In this document: positions 23,714 through 33,457 of the stretch, in pieces
Layout: each line of letters starts with the position of its first letter
Numbering within the stretch: the stretch's first letter is position 1
Assembly: GCA_025991245.1 (NCBI GenBank)
Contig: BQMJ01000072.1
Span: 62,001 to 126,000 of the forward strand
DNA from: Galdieria partita
Taxonomy: Eukaryota; Rhodophyta; Bangiophyceae; Galdieriales; Galdieriaceae
DNA: 64,000 bases
Direction: 5' to 3'
Translations under genes and position numbers: made by a program
The notes under the pieces: model-generated
Databases searched by the model: none
Told to the model about the DNA's origin: nothing
What the model saw: the letters and a program-made list of their open reading frames with translations, nothing else

Positions 23714-23725
23714 TTTGGCGCCAAA
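23714..23725. promoter_or_regulatory. Perfect palindromic E2F-type site upstream of the E2F gene
   Basis: The 12-bp palindrome TTTGGCGCCAAA matches the E2F consensus TTTSSCGC on both strands. It lies between the E2F start (23494) and the 3' end of the trehalose-phosphatase gene, so E2F is the likely target. Confidence 0.6.
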
Positions 23726-23797
23726 ACGAACAGACATAGAACAGATCAATGGATTCAACAATATATCTTGTTAGGTTCGGTCACTTTTATTAAAAAT

Positions 23798-25015
23798 TTA
23801 TTCAGTGAGAAATTTATCAAGAAACTGTTGCACTTCATCAGGATTTCTTAAACGGTACTTTGCACCTGTAGGTCTAGATATTTCTGTCACCACAATGCCA
23901 ATTCCACTTTCTCCTTGAAGAACTTGAAACGCATCCTCATCTGTTACATCGTCACCAAAATACAATGGAACGAAGGGAGAGTCGCTGCTTTCCGAATACC
24001 AACTGACTCGTGATTTTTGAGTTTCACTTTCGAAGTTGTTTTGTAGGAAAAACTCTTCCATGTTTTCGAGAGGGGAAGAAGAAAGAGAAAGATCTTGATA
24101 CTCTGCCGAAAATTGGGTCTCCTTGATTTTCTCTTTTAGTGGCACTTTATCGCTCCATGATTCTGAAATTCCCTTGCTGAAGATATGGAGTAACCAACGC
24201 ACTGCTTTTCCTTTATTCCAGTTAAGCAGGAGACGTATTTCGAATACTTTCCGTCCAAAAGTCTTTTCAAGTTTGTCTCGAAACGGTTCTACCACTCTAT
24301 CAATTTCACTTTCCAGACGGTCCACTTCTCTCTGAATATCTCCTGATTCCGACTCTGCTGACACTATGTTCCTGTAGTGAATGGAAAGTGAAAATGCGTT
24401 ATCTTCCAAGGTCACTCCCCTGAAATTGGGTAAAACTTCCGACACAATTTTCGCTCTTACTTCTCTCAGTGTTGGCAAAAAAGACTCTGCCAACTTTGGA
24501 TGGTACGAAATATCTCCACCATCTTCTTCTGAAGGAACGCCAATATCAAAACCATGACTACCAGCGTATAGCAAACCACTGACACCCTGTAAGTCAACTA
24601 GTTCTTTCAATTTCTTACGAGAACGACCTGATATTATTGCTACTGCATATTTCTCTGCCAAACGCCGCAAAGTTTCGTGCATTTCAGAGGTTAACCTGGC
24701 CATGTCTGGGTTGGAAACAATGTTAGCAAGAGTTCCATCAAAGTCCAGAAAAAATATTGGTCTGTAACCGTTAATCTTATTCTTTATCTCTTGTAATCTT
24801 TCTAACGCGCTTGCTAACCGTAACGCATCTGAACTTGTCGGAGTCGAGAGTTTTGACAAAGTTCTGAAACTCGAAGATGATGGAACATGACTGTTTCGAG
24901 ACTGTTGGGGACTTGAAATGTTCTTACTCAGAGTGGCTTTACCTCTGGATGGTGAAAGAAGACTAACTTCTTCTAAGTTTCCTTTCCTTGGCGACCTGTT
25001 ACCACTACGCATCAT
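23798..25015 (-). CDS. TPP: Trehalose-6-phosphate phosphatase
   Basis: Single exon, 405 residues. After a Ser/Arg-rich N-terminus of about 80 residues comes the HAD core: FFLDFDGTLA with the catalytic aspartates, ISGRSRKKL, a cap domain, and YFGDDVTDEDAF, which holds the Mg-binding acidic residues. The size and the free-standing phosphatase without a synthase domain fit OtsB/TPP enzymes that dephosphorylate trehalose-6-phosphate. An insertion of about 60 residues, rich in Ser and Glu, sits before the last motif. The basic Ser-rich N-terminus could be regulatory or a targeting sequence. Confidence 0.92.
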   Translation of the reverse strand: MMRSGNRSPRKGNLEEVSLLSPSRGKATLSKNISSPQQSRNSHVPSSSSFRTLSKLSTPTSSDALRLASALERLQEIKNKINGYRPIFFLDFDGTLANIVSNPDMARLTSEMHETLRRLAEKYAVAIISGRSRKKLKELVDLQGVSGLLYAGSHGFDIGVPSEEDGGDISYHPKLAESFLPTLREVRAKIVSEVLPNFRGVTLEDNAFSLSIHYRNIVSAESESGDIQREVDRLESEIDRVVEPFRDKLEKTFGRKVFEIRLLLNWNKGKAVRWLLHIFSKGISESWSDKVPLKEKIKETQFSAEYQDLSLSSSPLENMEEFFLQNNFESETQKSRVSWYSESSDSPFVPLYFGDDVTDEDAFQVLQGESGIGIVVTEISRPTGAKYRLRNPDEVQQFLDKFLTE

Positions 25016-25777
25016 ATAACGACACAGCCAAGGACACAGTCGGATCCAGTAGTAATGAATGGGTGGATTGTGAAAACAGGGAGGAGGGACATTATCAAAT
25101 TTCTAGAAACCGTCCACGTATATTTCATCATGACGTACAAAGGCTGCAATAATATGGATTCGGAAATATAAAGCTGTATTTGTAATGTGTGTGAATTGTG
25201 TAACTTTGTAACGGATAATTTCACCTAGTTCTCCATTTCTTGATACAATATGCCTACTCTGAAGGATGCTAAACTTCTTTCCGAGTAAACCCTATAACTT
25301 TAGAGAGATTTTGGTCAGCAACGCTACGATGATATACGTGGCTCCACATACTCATTTCTAGAAGGAGCTTGTAGAGTAGGGAAATCTTCTTAGTGGAATC
25401 ATCGATACTAACCAACATGTCAATATCACCTTTCCTATGATGTTCTTATTCATGTCGAAATCTTCTTAAACTTGTTTGAATATGAATCTCACAAAAATTC
25501 ATATTTCCGAAATGGATTTACCTTCAGAGACTGACAACAACAATAACTACGTCCCTTTCAACAAAAGTATCAAGAAAAATTTGCCTTGGGCCTTTTCAAT
25601 CAGTTTGGTCATTGCCTTATAGGACAATTCTTTTCAAAAGTTGAACTGATTGTAATCTCTTGTTTCTACCAGAAAGCCAACAAAATCACACATATCACAA
25701 CTAAATTTATTGTGATAGACGACAAAATGAAACAGACCTACATTCAGAATTGTCGAGTACAAAATATTGGCGCATGG
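25016..25777. other. Gene-free stretch between TPP and the SMP/C2 gene
   Basis: 762 bp upstream of the minus-strand TPP gene and downstream of the minus-strand SMP/C2 gene. No coding or RNA feature was recognised. Confidence 0.5.
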
Positions 25778-27550
25778 CTACGAATATGGGTTAGGCTCTC
25801 CGCTATTTTCTATGCTTTCATCAACAATCGATAAGGAAGAATTGACGGTATTTTCATTTGATACTGCATTCAAACTACTATCATTTCTTTCTATGCTCTC
25901 CTTATCCAATGCTTCAGATCCATTTCCATTTAAATATTCATTCTCATCGATATACAGAGTATCAACAGGCTCAGAAGAAAGAGAAAAGTCATCCACAAAG
26001 TTTCTATAATATAACGAGACATGAAGCCTTCCATCGGAACCTACGGATTCTTGTAAGGGAACCCACAACTCAGTATTCTTTCCTTCCACCAACGAAGAAA
26101 TCATCACTTCGAAAGTTCCAATAGTACGATATCGCATTCCGTAACGATCCATTACTTCAAATAGAATAGAATCTTTTTCTGCATCTCGAACAAGCATTTC
26201 AAACTGTTGGTTCCAGACAGGATCACCTTTCCTTCCAAGTTCAGAAGTGTTTTTGTCACTTTTACTACGAACAGTATTGTCCGCAACTGTAATACGACAA
26301 AAAGGATTGGAAAGACCCAAAGTTGTGGTTCCAACAAGGTTCACTGCTCCATGTAATAATATATTTACTACACCAGCATAGTCCTTCTTCTTCTTTGATA
26401 ACTTCTTCAAAATAGATCTTTTGATTTCCGAATCCGGCTGTAACTTGATAACTACCAAACGATTGGGAAGCACCATACGCTTAGGAACTTCAACAGTTAA
26501 AAGTCTCCTCAGAAAAACTCTCAAACCGGGAACTTCCATAACGTCCACAATCTTAAATGGCTTGAGCACTAGACTCAATCTTGGTTGCCTGACAAATGCT
26601 AAAGATATGTCTCCAATGAATGGCTTTTCTTGTGTTAAACGTAAATGAACTCTAAAAGTAGCATCAACATCCAGTCCACTAACTATCACAGGAACATGAA
26701 GACAAAATCGTCGAAAAGGTCCGATACGAACCAATAATAATAATCTTGCGTCACCATCGTACCTGAAATCGAATTCGTACACGAGCTCAGTATCGGATCT
26801 AGTGGGAAGAGCTTCTACGCCAAAAATCAGAGGTGAGCGTCCACCCATTTCAAAACCTTCTACATCTATAGACTGTAACAATGGTCTTCTTTCTTCTTCG
26901 ACTGCATCTTGAATGACCTTTTGTAATATTTTCATGGCTTCGGGTTGTAGAGTGTCATTGAACAACTTCCAACATCTTTTCAATGATGCATTGAGCCATT
27001 CAGCAGTTTCCTTTTCTTGTTGAATTACGGAAACGTGTGTAAAACTCTCATTACGAAATAGAGTTGACTGTTTCGCATTGCCATTGGTTTGCATAATAGA
27101 ACTGCGTCTATGAGATATCTTACTCTTACCAACACGAGGAGTATGGAACACAGATATAAATATCGATAGAATGAAAGATACCGAATCATACAGTAACTGA
27201 AAGAATTTCACTATTAGAAACGTCAAACAAAAAGATAAAAGAAGAATACGAAACCCTTCAGGAAAGAATGGGTGTTTTTTAGAATAGAGGGGATCTAAAG
27301 GCTGTTGTTTCCATAACCTCTCGAGTTCCCGTTGTAGAAAGAATAGCTTCGTTCTAACATTATCCAACAAAAACCTTAGTTTTCTATTTACAAAGTGAAA
27401 GTTATTGGAGAAACTCTTTGGGAAAGCAATAGAAAGTACAAGTAGGTTCCTATTCGACCGTTTCGAAATGTGTCGTGTTTTCCAATGTTTCCCAAGTAAG
27501 CACTTGCAGTTTATCACTCTCCAAAGATAACAGATACAAAATGTCCTCAT
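25778..27550 (-). CDS. SMP-C2 lipid transfer protein (extended synaptotagmin/tricalbin-like)
   Basis: Single exon, 590 residues from the ATG at 27550. An N-terminal hydrophobic hairpin lies at about residues 100-135 (ILLLSFCLTFLIVKFF and SFILSIFISVF). An SMP domain follows, with AEWLNASLKRCWKLFND, FGVEALPTRSDTELVYEFDF and FVRQPRLSLVLKPFKIVDVM, and then one C2 domain with DYAGVVNILLHGAVNLVG, SNPFCRITVADN and DPVWNQQFEMLV. This is the architecture of E-Syt/tricalbin/plant SYT proteins that tether ER to plasma membrane and move lipids. Some Ca-binding aspartates expected in a Ca-dependent C2 are replaced, so the C2 may be Ca-independent. Only one C2 domain is present, fewer than in animal E-Syts. 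Confidence 0.85.
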   Translation of the reverse strand: MRTFCICYLWRVINCKCLLGKHWKTRHISKRSNRNLLVLSIAFPKSFSNNFHFVNRKLRFLLDNVRTKLFFLQRELERLWKQQPLDPLYSKKHPFFPEGFRILLLSFCLTFLIVKFFQLLYDSVSFILSIFISVFHTPRVGKSKISHRRSSIMQTNGNAKQSTLFRNESFTHVSVIQQEKETAEWLNASLKRCWKLFNDTLQPEAMKILQKVIQDAVEEERRPLLQSIDVEGFEMGGRSPLIFGVEALPTRSDTELVYEFDFRYDGDARLLLLVRIGPFRRFCLHVPVIVSGLDVDATFRVHLRLTQEKPFIGDISLAFVRQPRLSLVLKPFKIVDVMEVPGLRVFLRRLLTVEVPKRMVLPNRLVVIKLQPDSEIKRSILKKLSKKKKDYAGVVNILLHGAVNLVGTTTLGLSNPFCRITVADNTVRSKSDKNTSELGRKGDPVWNQQFEMLVRDAEKDSILFEVMDRYGMRYRTIGTFEVMISSLVEGKNTELWVPLQESVGSDGRLHVSLYYRNFVDDFSLSSEPVDTLYIDENEYLNGNGSEALDKESIERNDSSLNAVSNENTVNSSLSIVDESIENSGEPNPYS

Positions 27551-27735
27551 TCTTTCACAGGAGTCCAAGGAAGAAGAATAAAAAAATACAACTTTTAAGA
27601 AGGAGATGTGTAGTAATCCATCCTAATCTGGTGGAGAACGAATCACAGACGGTTGAAAGTGAATCTAAAAACCTTTTTGGAACATTGGCTCGATTCATTG
27701 AGTTTCCATACAATATTTATATGAATTCGAAATAG
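27541..27735 (+). CDS. Short open frame overlapping the SMP/C2 start, doubtful
   Basis: A 64-residue plus-strand frame starts at 27541, overlapping the first codons of the minus-strand SMP/C2 gene. It is very basic near its start (RSPRKKNKKIQLLRRR) and unrecognised. It may be a real short gene, a 5' leader element for PebB 110 bp downstream, or chance. Confidence 0.2.
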   Translation: MSSFFHRSPRKKNKKIQLLRRRCVVIHPNLVENESQTVESESKNLFGTLARFIEFPYNIYMNSK

Positions 27736-27844
27736 AAACTGAATTCTTCCACTCCTCTTTCTGGAATACATCGTAAATGACATTTCTTTTTATTTGTTTT
27801 TCCTGGAGATTCTGAAAGAGTGTTCCATTGACGAATCATCAACG

Positions 27845-28841
27845 ATGTTTGTTTTCTATGTCTCGTCAAAGATTCAGAGACGAAGAGGTCTTTTCGCTCC
27901 TTGCGCTCCACCTTGGAGCTACAATTGTCCTCATACTTGTCGAGGCGTATATAGAGTCCAATGTATTTCTGAAGAAACACGAGACTCAAAGCAACTTGTC
28001 ACTTCCTTGAATAGAACGCTGTGGAAAACCTCGATTGCCGGGAGTCATGTTCCGATGGTTTATTCTCCTTTTTTGGAGAGTATGCAGAATACTTTATTTG
28101 CTTCTTTTGAAACAGTGCAAGATTATCCTTTACCACAGCTGTTTGCAAGTGCCCAAAGTCAGAACAAGGTAAGGAGTCCACTTTGGTTGCTTTCTATGAT
28201 TGCTTCCAGATATTTATTAGCCAGCTCGAATAGAATCTTGGTGCTATCAGTGTTCCAAGTTTCGAAAGATCCGTTTAACCTATTTGGATGCAGGACTTGC
28301 TGCTCAAGTGTTTAACGCAGTATGGTATCCAGTAACGAGTTTGGAACTTCCTATATTGGGAGTAGACTTTCTATCATTTGGGGGAAAAAATATTTTGTGT
28401 GTTATGGATTTCCAACCTTTGATGAACGATCAGTCTTATCTTGATAAATATATACAGCCTCTTCATCCTATTCGAGAACGATATTCGGACCTTGCTGGAA
28501 GAATGTCTAGTCGTTTTTACGATGAAAATCGTTTCTTTTCAAAGGAGTTGTTATTGGGTCGGTTCGACTCGACCAAACCAGTTTACGACAGACTTTTTCC
28601 TGCCTTTCGAGAATATTTAGAGTTGTACATTGAACTTGCAAAGAAAACGGCTGAAGATGAAAAGAGTCGACCCATCATTTGGCAACGACAATGTGAATAT
28701 GACCGATATTCCGCAGAGAAGGATCCTGCTATGAGTTTGTTTCGTTCTTACTTTGGAAGTAGTTGGGCATACCGTTTTGTTTATGAATTTTTGTTTGAAA
28801 ATAGTTGCTATGAGAACAAACGAGATGAGGAGAAGACTTGA
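27845..28841 (+). CDS. pebB: Phycoerythrobilin:ferredoxin oxidoreductase (PebB-type bilin reductase)
   Basis: Two exons (27845-28168 and about 28251-28841) give 304 residues. The second exon has KFRKIRLTYLDAGLAAQVFN, YPVTSLELPILGVDFLSFGG, LCVMDFQPL and RFYDENRFFSKELL, the core of ferredoxin-dependent bilin reductases and closest, in my judgement, to PebB. PebB reduces 15,16-dihydrobiliverdin to phycoerythrobilin. Enzymology of Cyanidium/Galdieria extracts has shown that phycocyanobilin is made there through a phycoerythrobilin intermediate, so this gene fits a cell that has phycocyanin only. The first exon supplies a plastid-type leader rich in basic residues. The acceptor at 28250 was chosen for phase; an alternative a few bases upstream would restore a Trp but breaks the frame. 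Confidence 0.88.
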
Positions 28842-28958
28842 CGCATTTTATAAATAGTTTTACTGTTTACCATTTGCAAATATTGAGCGAACTGTTTTTT
28901 TGGATAAAGATGAAAAATACTGTCGGCTGTTCTGCACATGAGTCTTTCATCCCGATGC

Positions 28959-29465
28959 TCAGCCGTCATGTTCAGAGTCTACTGATATTCGAGAATAATG
29001 TATACTCGATGACAGTTCTTCTTCGTTCCAGCCATTCATTTCTATTGCCAAAGTATCTTCTTGATGTAGAAGCAACTCTGCACTATTTTCCTCGGAGTCA
29101 CAGCTTGTAACAGAACTCCCAAACAAGCTAGACACATAGGATACTCCAAGGTCAGTTGTTTTCGTGCTATTCTTAGTCATAGTAGTAGGTGAACAAGAAG
29201 AAGAAGAAAGGGAACAAGGCAAACCATCATAACAGTCCATTCGTCGACTAGGCACGTCCAAATATTTTTCAGCAAAAGCTAAAAAGCTATATCCCGTAAC
29301 TGAATGTTGGCTTCCAGTTGTATCTGAAAGATTATTCAGAGAGCTACTCTTTTCCAAATCCACTAGGTTTCCTTTAAGAGACAAAGAAAACGGCGTAGGA
29401 GATAATACTGTAGAAAGGTATATATCGGAGCAATCCATTATTCCACTGGATAGACTATTCTCCAT
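28959..29465 (-). CDS. Ser-rich hypothetical protein
   Basis: I do not recognise this protein. It is a single open frame of 168 residues, rich in Ser, Thr, Asp and Glu, with Cys in CYDGLPCSLSSSSCS, and without hydrophobic segments or a clear fold. It is likely disordered. It lies tail to tail with PebB (117 bp between). An upstream exon cannot be excluded. Confidence 0.4.
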   Translation of the reverse strand: MENSLSSGIMDCSDIYLSTVLSPTPFSLSLKGNLVDLEKSSSLNNLSDTTGSQHSVTGYSFLAFAEKYLDVPSRRMDCYDGLPCSLSSSSCSPTTMTKNSTKTTDLGVSYVSSLFGSSVTSCDSEENSAELLLHQEDTLAIEMNGWNEEELSSSIHYSRISVDSEHDG

Positions 29466-29818
29466 TTATCTATTCCTCTTTGTACAAACTATCTCAAGTG
29501 CCTTCACTCCAGAAAGAAAACCCCCAAGAGACAGTTGCTATGTCACTCTCGTGCAACACATTTGACGAAAATGGAACACAATTCATCAACGTGTCTCGAC
29601 CACAACACGTCAGTTGCTCATTTTCTGTCCCAACCCATCATGACACAGACACGTATGCCCAACCAGAGATAACTCCTCCTTACCGAGCAGGTTTCTCTCC
29701 TTCCGAGTCATCACCGCTCGAATACGGTATCAAACCTAATAAAATATATGTTTGAGTAGCCTTTGAAAACAAAAAAAGTATCTACTTGGAATAATATTAG
29801 ACTCCACTGAAGCAACCC

Positions 29819-30358
29819 TTACAAAGAAAATAAGTAAATAAAAAATAAATAAAAAAGCAACTCCCACTTGGTTCGCTTCTCTTTCGTTTTCAAATAGTTG
29901 GGTAACCTTCCAAACTTGCGTTTTCCACAACTCGTCACAGAAATACTTTGGTTGTTTTCCGGTCTTCCTCCTCCTTCTTTCGTTACCTGCTCTTGTGCAG
30001 GTATCAACACCAAGTTGTGACGTCGTTCTTTAAACTTTTCCACTTGTTCATCTAAAGAACGAAAGCTCTCCTCCTTCTTCTTCTTCAACTGATCTAAAAA
30101 CTCAATATCCTCATCTTCTAAAACTACAGGTGCTTTTATCGAACCACTCGTATCTTCCCAGTCACTGTCGTCCTCGTGCTTTTCACGCTGTTGCTTCAAC
30201 TGCTCATACAAAGACTTGTCTTCCTTTCCACTCTTCTTGGAAAAAGATGGAGTCATTTTTTGACTAGTCAAACTTGGATGCTGAGAAGAAGAAGCCTGCG
30301 GAAAAACTTGCTCTACGGAACGTGATATGGGAGCTTTACGATGAGACCCACTATTCAT
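29819..30358 (-). CDS. NIP30/FAM192A (PIP30) family protein
   Basis: A 179-residue protein from ATG 30358. It contains KSLYEQLKQQREKHEDD, then DEDIEFLDQLKKKKEES and VEKFKERRHNLVLIP, the conserved order of the NIP30 domain (SLYERLQEQK, DEDETNFLDEV, LKEYRNNL in animal proteins). In animals this protein binds the proteasome activator PA28gamma and is linked to spliceosomal complexes. The C-terminal dozen residues are Leu/Phe-rich and encoded by a low-complexity AT stretch, so the true end may differ. The frame is also open upstream of the ATG, but that part is not family-like. Confidence 0.7.
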   Translation of the reverse strand: MNSGSHRKAPISRSVEQVFPQASSSQHPSLTSQKMTPSFSKKSGKEDKSLYEQLKQQREKHEDDSDWEDTSGSIKAPVVLEDEDIEFLDQLKKKKEESFRSLDEQVEKFKERRHNLVLIPAQEQVTKEGGGRPENNQSISVTSCGKRKFGRLPNYLKTKEKRTKWELLFYLFFIYLFSL

Positions 30359-30669
30359 GAACTGTCTATCATGACATATACAACTAGTAAAACGAACTGT
30401 CTTAAACAAAATGAAACACAAGAAGACTATTGACTTGAAATTCTCAAGAAACTTTACAAAATAATGTAACGAAGAAAACCTTCTATACCAGATTCCACTT
30501 GAGTCTTGAAATCGGGATAGCGAACTTTCTCGTCTATTACTATGGGCGCTCCCAGGAGTTCTAAACAAACCAAGTAAATATTGTTTAGAGAACGAGAAAA
30601 CGCCGAAAAATATATCTTTGGACAATGTGATAAATAAACCAGGGCTAATTTATAGATATACAAATACTT

Positions 30670-32037
30670 TCAAGATATTGCAATAGTAGTGACTGAGTTG
30701 CTTGTCATGAACAGAGACAATCGTCGTTGCAACGGCCAACGTTGATAAAATGCGATTCTTTCCATATTCTCGTGTGAACTCGTTCGATAAACTGAAATTT
30801 GTGCAAAACTGTTTCTATCCCAATCCTTAAAATAGAGATGATAAGTCATCTGCTGTCTTTGTACATGTACTAAAACAATTTTCGTTCCGTCTGGTGAACG
30901 AAACGCAACGGTCCTATCATCCTCTATGTAAACTTGTTGAAAGCCTGGACGAATAAATTTGCTAAACTGTAACATGATATAAAACTTTTTTTGAATAGAG
31001 AAAGAATCATCTCGATTTTGATTAAGATTACAAACCAAAAAACCCCAATGAGGAGCAGAAGAATCTTCTACTGCTTGCCAATATATCCATGCAGTTGGAT
31101 TGAGCTCCTTCAGATCAGATATTATTGTCTGCGCAAGACTTATACCAGAACCATCGTTGTCGCCATACTCTGAAACCCATAAACTTTTACGTCTCTTTGA
31201 ACAAATATCATAAAGATTCTTACGTCCCTTTGCACTGTAAGTGTGCGTGTTGATACGATATAGTTGCGACAAAGTTTGCGAGGAATACTTATTTAAAAGC
31301 CTTCGAGCCTCTTCAGTACTATAAGTATCTGGTGCTGCTATACCACAATCTAGATTCGCTTTTCGAATGTGATAATAAAGACTGTTTATCATTTTCTCTT
31401 GCAAACGAATGTCAAAGTAGCAACCTTCTTGTCTTCCTCCCAATTTCCACCAACTGGACAAAGGTTCATTAAATGGTTCGATGCTTTGACATGGAATATG
31501 ACAACTGCTCTCTAACAGTTGAGTGCTTTTACACAGATACTCGGCAAAATTGTCCAATTGGTCCTCGCGCAAGTTGTTTTCCGAAGACTTTCTGGCCCCT
31601 GTGACGCTACCACTTTTCGTCATAAAGTAGGGAGGTGAATTAGAAAATGCTTCCATCCTATCAACTCCTCTTTTCACAGCTGCATGAAGGAACCATAACT
31701 GGCCACTGTCTTGTTCAAGTGAAAGAGAACTCACTTGATGAGCACTTGTATATAGACCAGGGATACAAGCTCTTGGTTCAAGTGTCACACCCATATTGGG
31801 ATTCTCTCCTCCACCGATATTATAACGAACAATATTCAAACCCAAGCCTTGTTCGACGTCAAAGAGAAGGTCAGCAATGGGTTCCTTTTGTGAAATAGGT
31901 CCCGTGCCAACCACATTCGCAAACCAAGCCAGTGATGTTCCCCAGCCTTCAAAAGTACTTACAACTGTTGCTCGTGTGGAAATTTCCAAGTCTTTCGAAG
32001 GTTCACCCAATAGCTTAGATACAAGTTCTATCACCAT
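30670..32037 (-). CDS. GH30 glycoside hydrolase (endo-beta-1,6-galactanase-like)
   Basis: Single exon, 455 residues. STFEGWGTSLAWFANVVG near the N-terminus, IVRYNIGGGEN, IEPFNEP with the likely acid/base Glu, and WVSEYGDNDGSG with the likely nucleophile Glu define a GH30 TIM barrel with its side beta-domain. The start of the barrel and YWQAVED are closest to endo-beta-1,6-galactanase type members. No signal peptide is visible at the first ATG, so either the protein is intracellular or a short 5' exon was missed. Absence of introns in a genome where most genes have them fits a horizontally acquired or retro-derived gene, but several host genes here are also intronless. The start is 72 bp from the divergent thiolase gene. 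Confidence 0.82.
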   Translation of the reverse strand: MVIELVSKLLGEPSKDLEISTRATVVSTFEGWGTSLAWFANVVGTGPISQKEPIADLLFDVEQGLGLNIVRYNIGGGENPNMGVTLEPRACIPGLYTSAHQVSSLSLEQDSGQLWFLHAAVKRGVDRMEAFSNSPPYFMTKSGSVTGARKSSENNLREDQLDNFAEYLCKSTQLLESSCHIPCQSIEPFNEPLSSWWKLGGRQEGCYFDIRLQEKMINSLYYHIRKANLDCGIAAPDTYSTEEARRLLNKYSSQTLSQLYRINTHTYSAKGRKNLYDICSKRRKSLWVSEYGDNDGSGISLAQTIISDLKELNPTAWIYWQAVEDSSAPHWGFLVCNLNQNRDDSFSIQKKFYIMLQFSKFIRPGFQQVYIEDDRTVAFRSPDGTKIVLVHVQRQQMTYHLYFKDWDRNSFAQISVYRTSSHENMERIAFYQRWPLQRRLSLFMTSNSVTTIAIS

Positions 32038-32109
32038 CAACAACGTTCAGAGAAGAAACCCATTCCATCAAAACATTTGAACCATTTCTTGTTTCTACGT
32101 GGCGTCCAT

Positions 32110-33416
32110 ATGAAAACGCCAGAGATACCGAAAGGACGTAATGCTGTAGTTGTAAGCGCTGTAAGAACTCCTATAGGTGCAATGGGAGGTGCAATTTCCA
32201 ACGTGCCTGCTACTCAACTAGGAGCTATAGCTATAAAAGGTAACGGAACGGAGGAGCCTCCGTATCAAGTCTAAAAGAGGGTTTGTAGGAGCTTTAGAAG
32301 CAGCAAACATTCAAGCTTCCTTGGTGGAACACTGTTACATGGGAAATGTTTGTCAAGCTGGTTTAGGCCAAGCACCGGCACGCCAAGCAGCGTTGCAAGC
32401 AGGGCTATCTCCCTCTTGTTGTTGTATGACGTTGAACAAAGTGTGTGCTTCAGGCTCTCGTGCTATTGCGCTGGCAGCACAAGACATATGGTTGGGAGTT
32501 GCAGATGTTGTTGTGGCTGGTGGATTTGAAAATATGTCGATGATTCCGTATTACTTACCAAAAGGTATTTCCTTTCACAAGTTTTCGCTAGTCATTTCAC
32601 TCTTGACTCTGTCTAGCGCGTTTTGGGTATCGTATGGGAAACGGAGAGCTTGTAGATGGTATGATTAAGGATGGCTTATGGGATCCTTATGGTGATAAAC
32701 ATATGGGTAATTTTGCTGAATTGTGTGCAAAGACCTACAACTTTACCCGCCAAGACCAAGACGATTTTGCCATTACCAGTTACAAGCGAGCTCATGAAGC
32801 CCATGAGAGTGGTTTAGTGAAGGATGAGATAGTAGGAGTTCCTATTGAAGACAAGAAGAAGGGAACGCAGTTTGTTTTGGATGACGAAGAATATACAAAA
32901 GTTCAGTATGATAAAGTTCCTAGTTTGCGTCCAGTCTTCCAAAGCGATGGTACAGTAACCGCTGCCAATGCTTCGTCTATTAGTGATGGAGCTGCAGCTG
33001 TTGTGGTTATGTCAGAAGAAAAGGCGAAAGAACTGGGATTGAAGATAATTGCAAGAATTTTAGGTTTTGGTGATGCTGAACGTCCACCAGAAGAGTTTAC
33101 TGTTGCACCGTCTCTGGCGATTCCCAAAGCATTGAAACACGCTGGTGGTATACGTATAGAGGACGTTGACTTGTTTGAGATTAATGAGGCTTTTTCTGTT
33201 GTAGCACTAGCGAATATGAAGATATTAGGTTTGGATCCAGCCAAAGTCAATGTGTTTGGAGGTGCAGTAGCTTTAGGTCACCCACTTGGATGCAGTGGTG
33301 CTCGAATAGTTGTAACTTTATTCAATGCACTCAAGCACCGAAAAGGAAAGATCGGAGTTTCGGCTATTTGTAATGGCGGTGGTGGTGCTTCTGCTTTGGT
33401 TTTCCAAATAGAATAA
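32110..33416 (+). CDS. ACAT: Acetyl-CoA C-acetyltransferase (thiolase)
   Basis: Three exons (32110-32239, 32289-32564, 32617-33416) encode 401 residues. All thiolase hallmarks are there: VVVSAVRTPIG, the acylated Cys in NKVCASGSRAI, NEAFSVVALANMK, GGAVALGHPLGCSGAR with the active His, and CNGGGGASALV with the second active Cys at the C-terminus. The family condenses two acetyl-CoA to acetoacetyl-CoA for the mevalonate pathway, or cleaves it. The length fits the biosynthetic type. No peroxisomal SKL end is present (the protein ends FQIE), and the short N-terminus MKTPEIPKGR does not look like a strong presequence, so the cytosol is most likely. Confidence 0.93.
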
Positions 33417-33457
33417 AAAATTGGTTTTCGAAGACTCGTTGGGAAGAGTACATTCTT

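Noticed and set aside
29480-29755. Plus-strand open frame beside the Ser-rich gene
   Set aside because: It begins with TTG, the first ATG leaves about 72 residues, and the sequence shows no domain. It overlaps the likely promoter of the Ser-rich gene.
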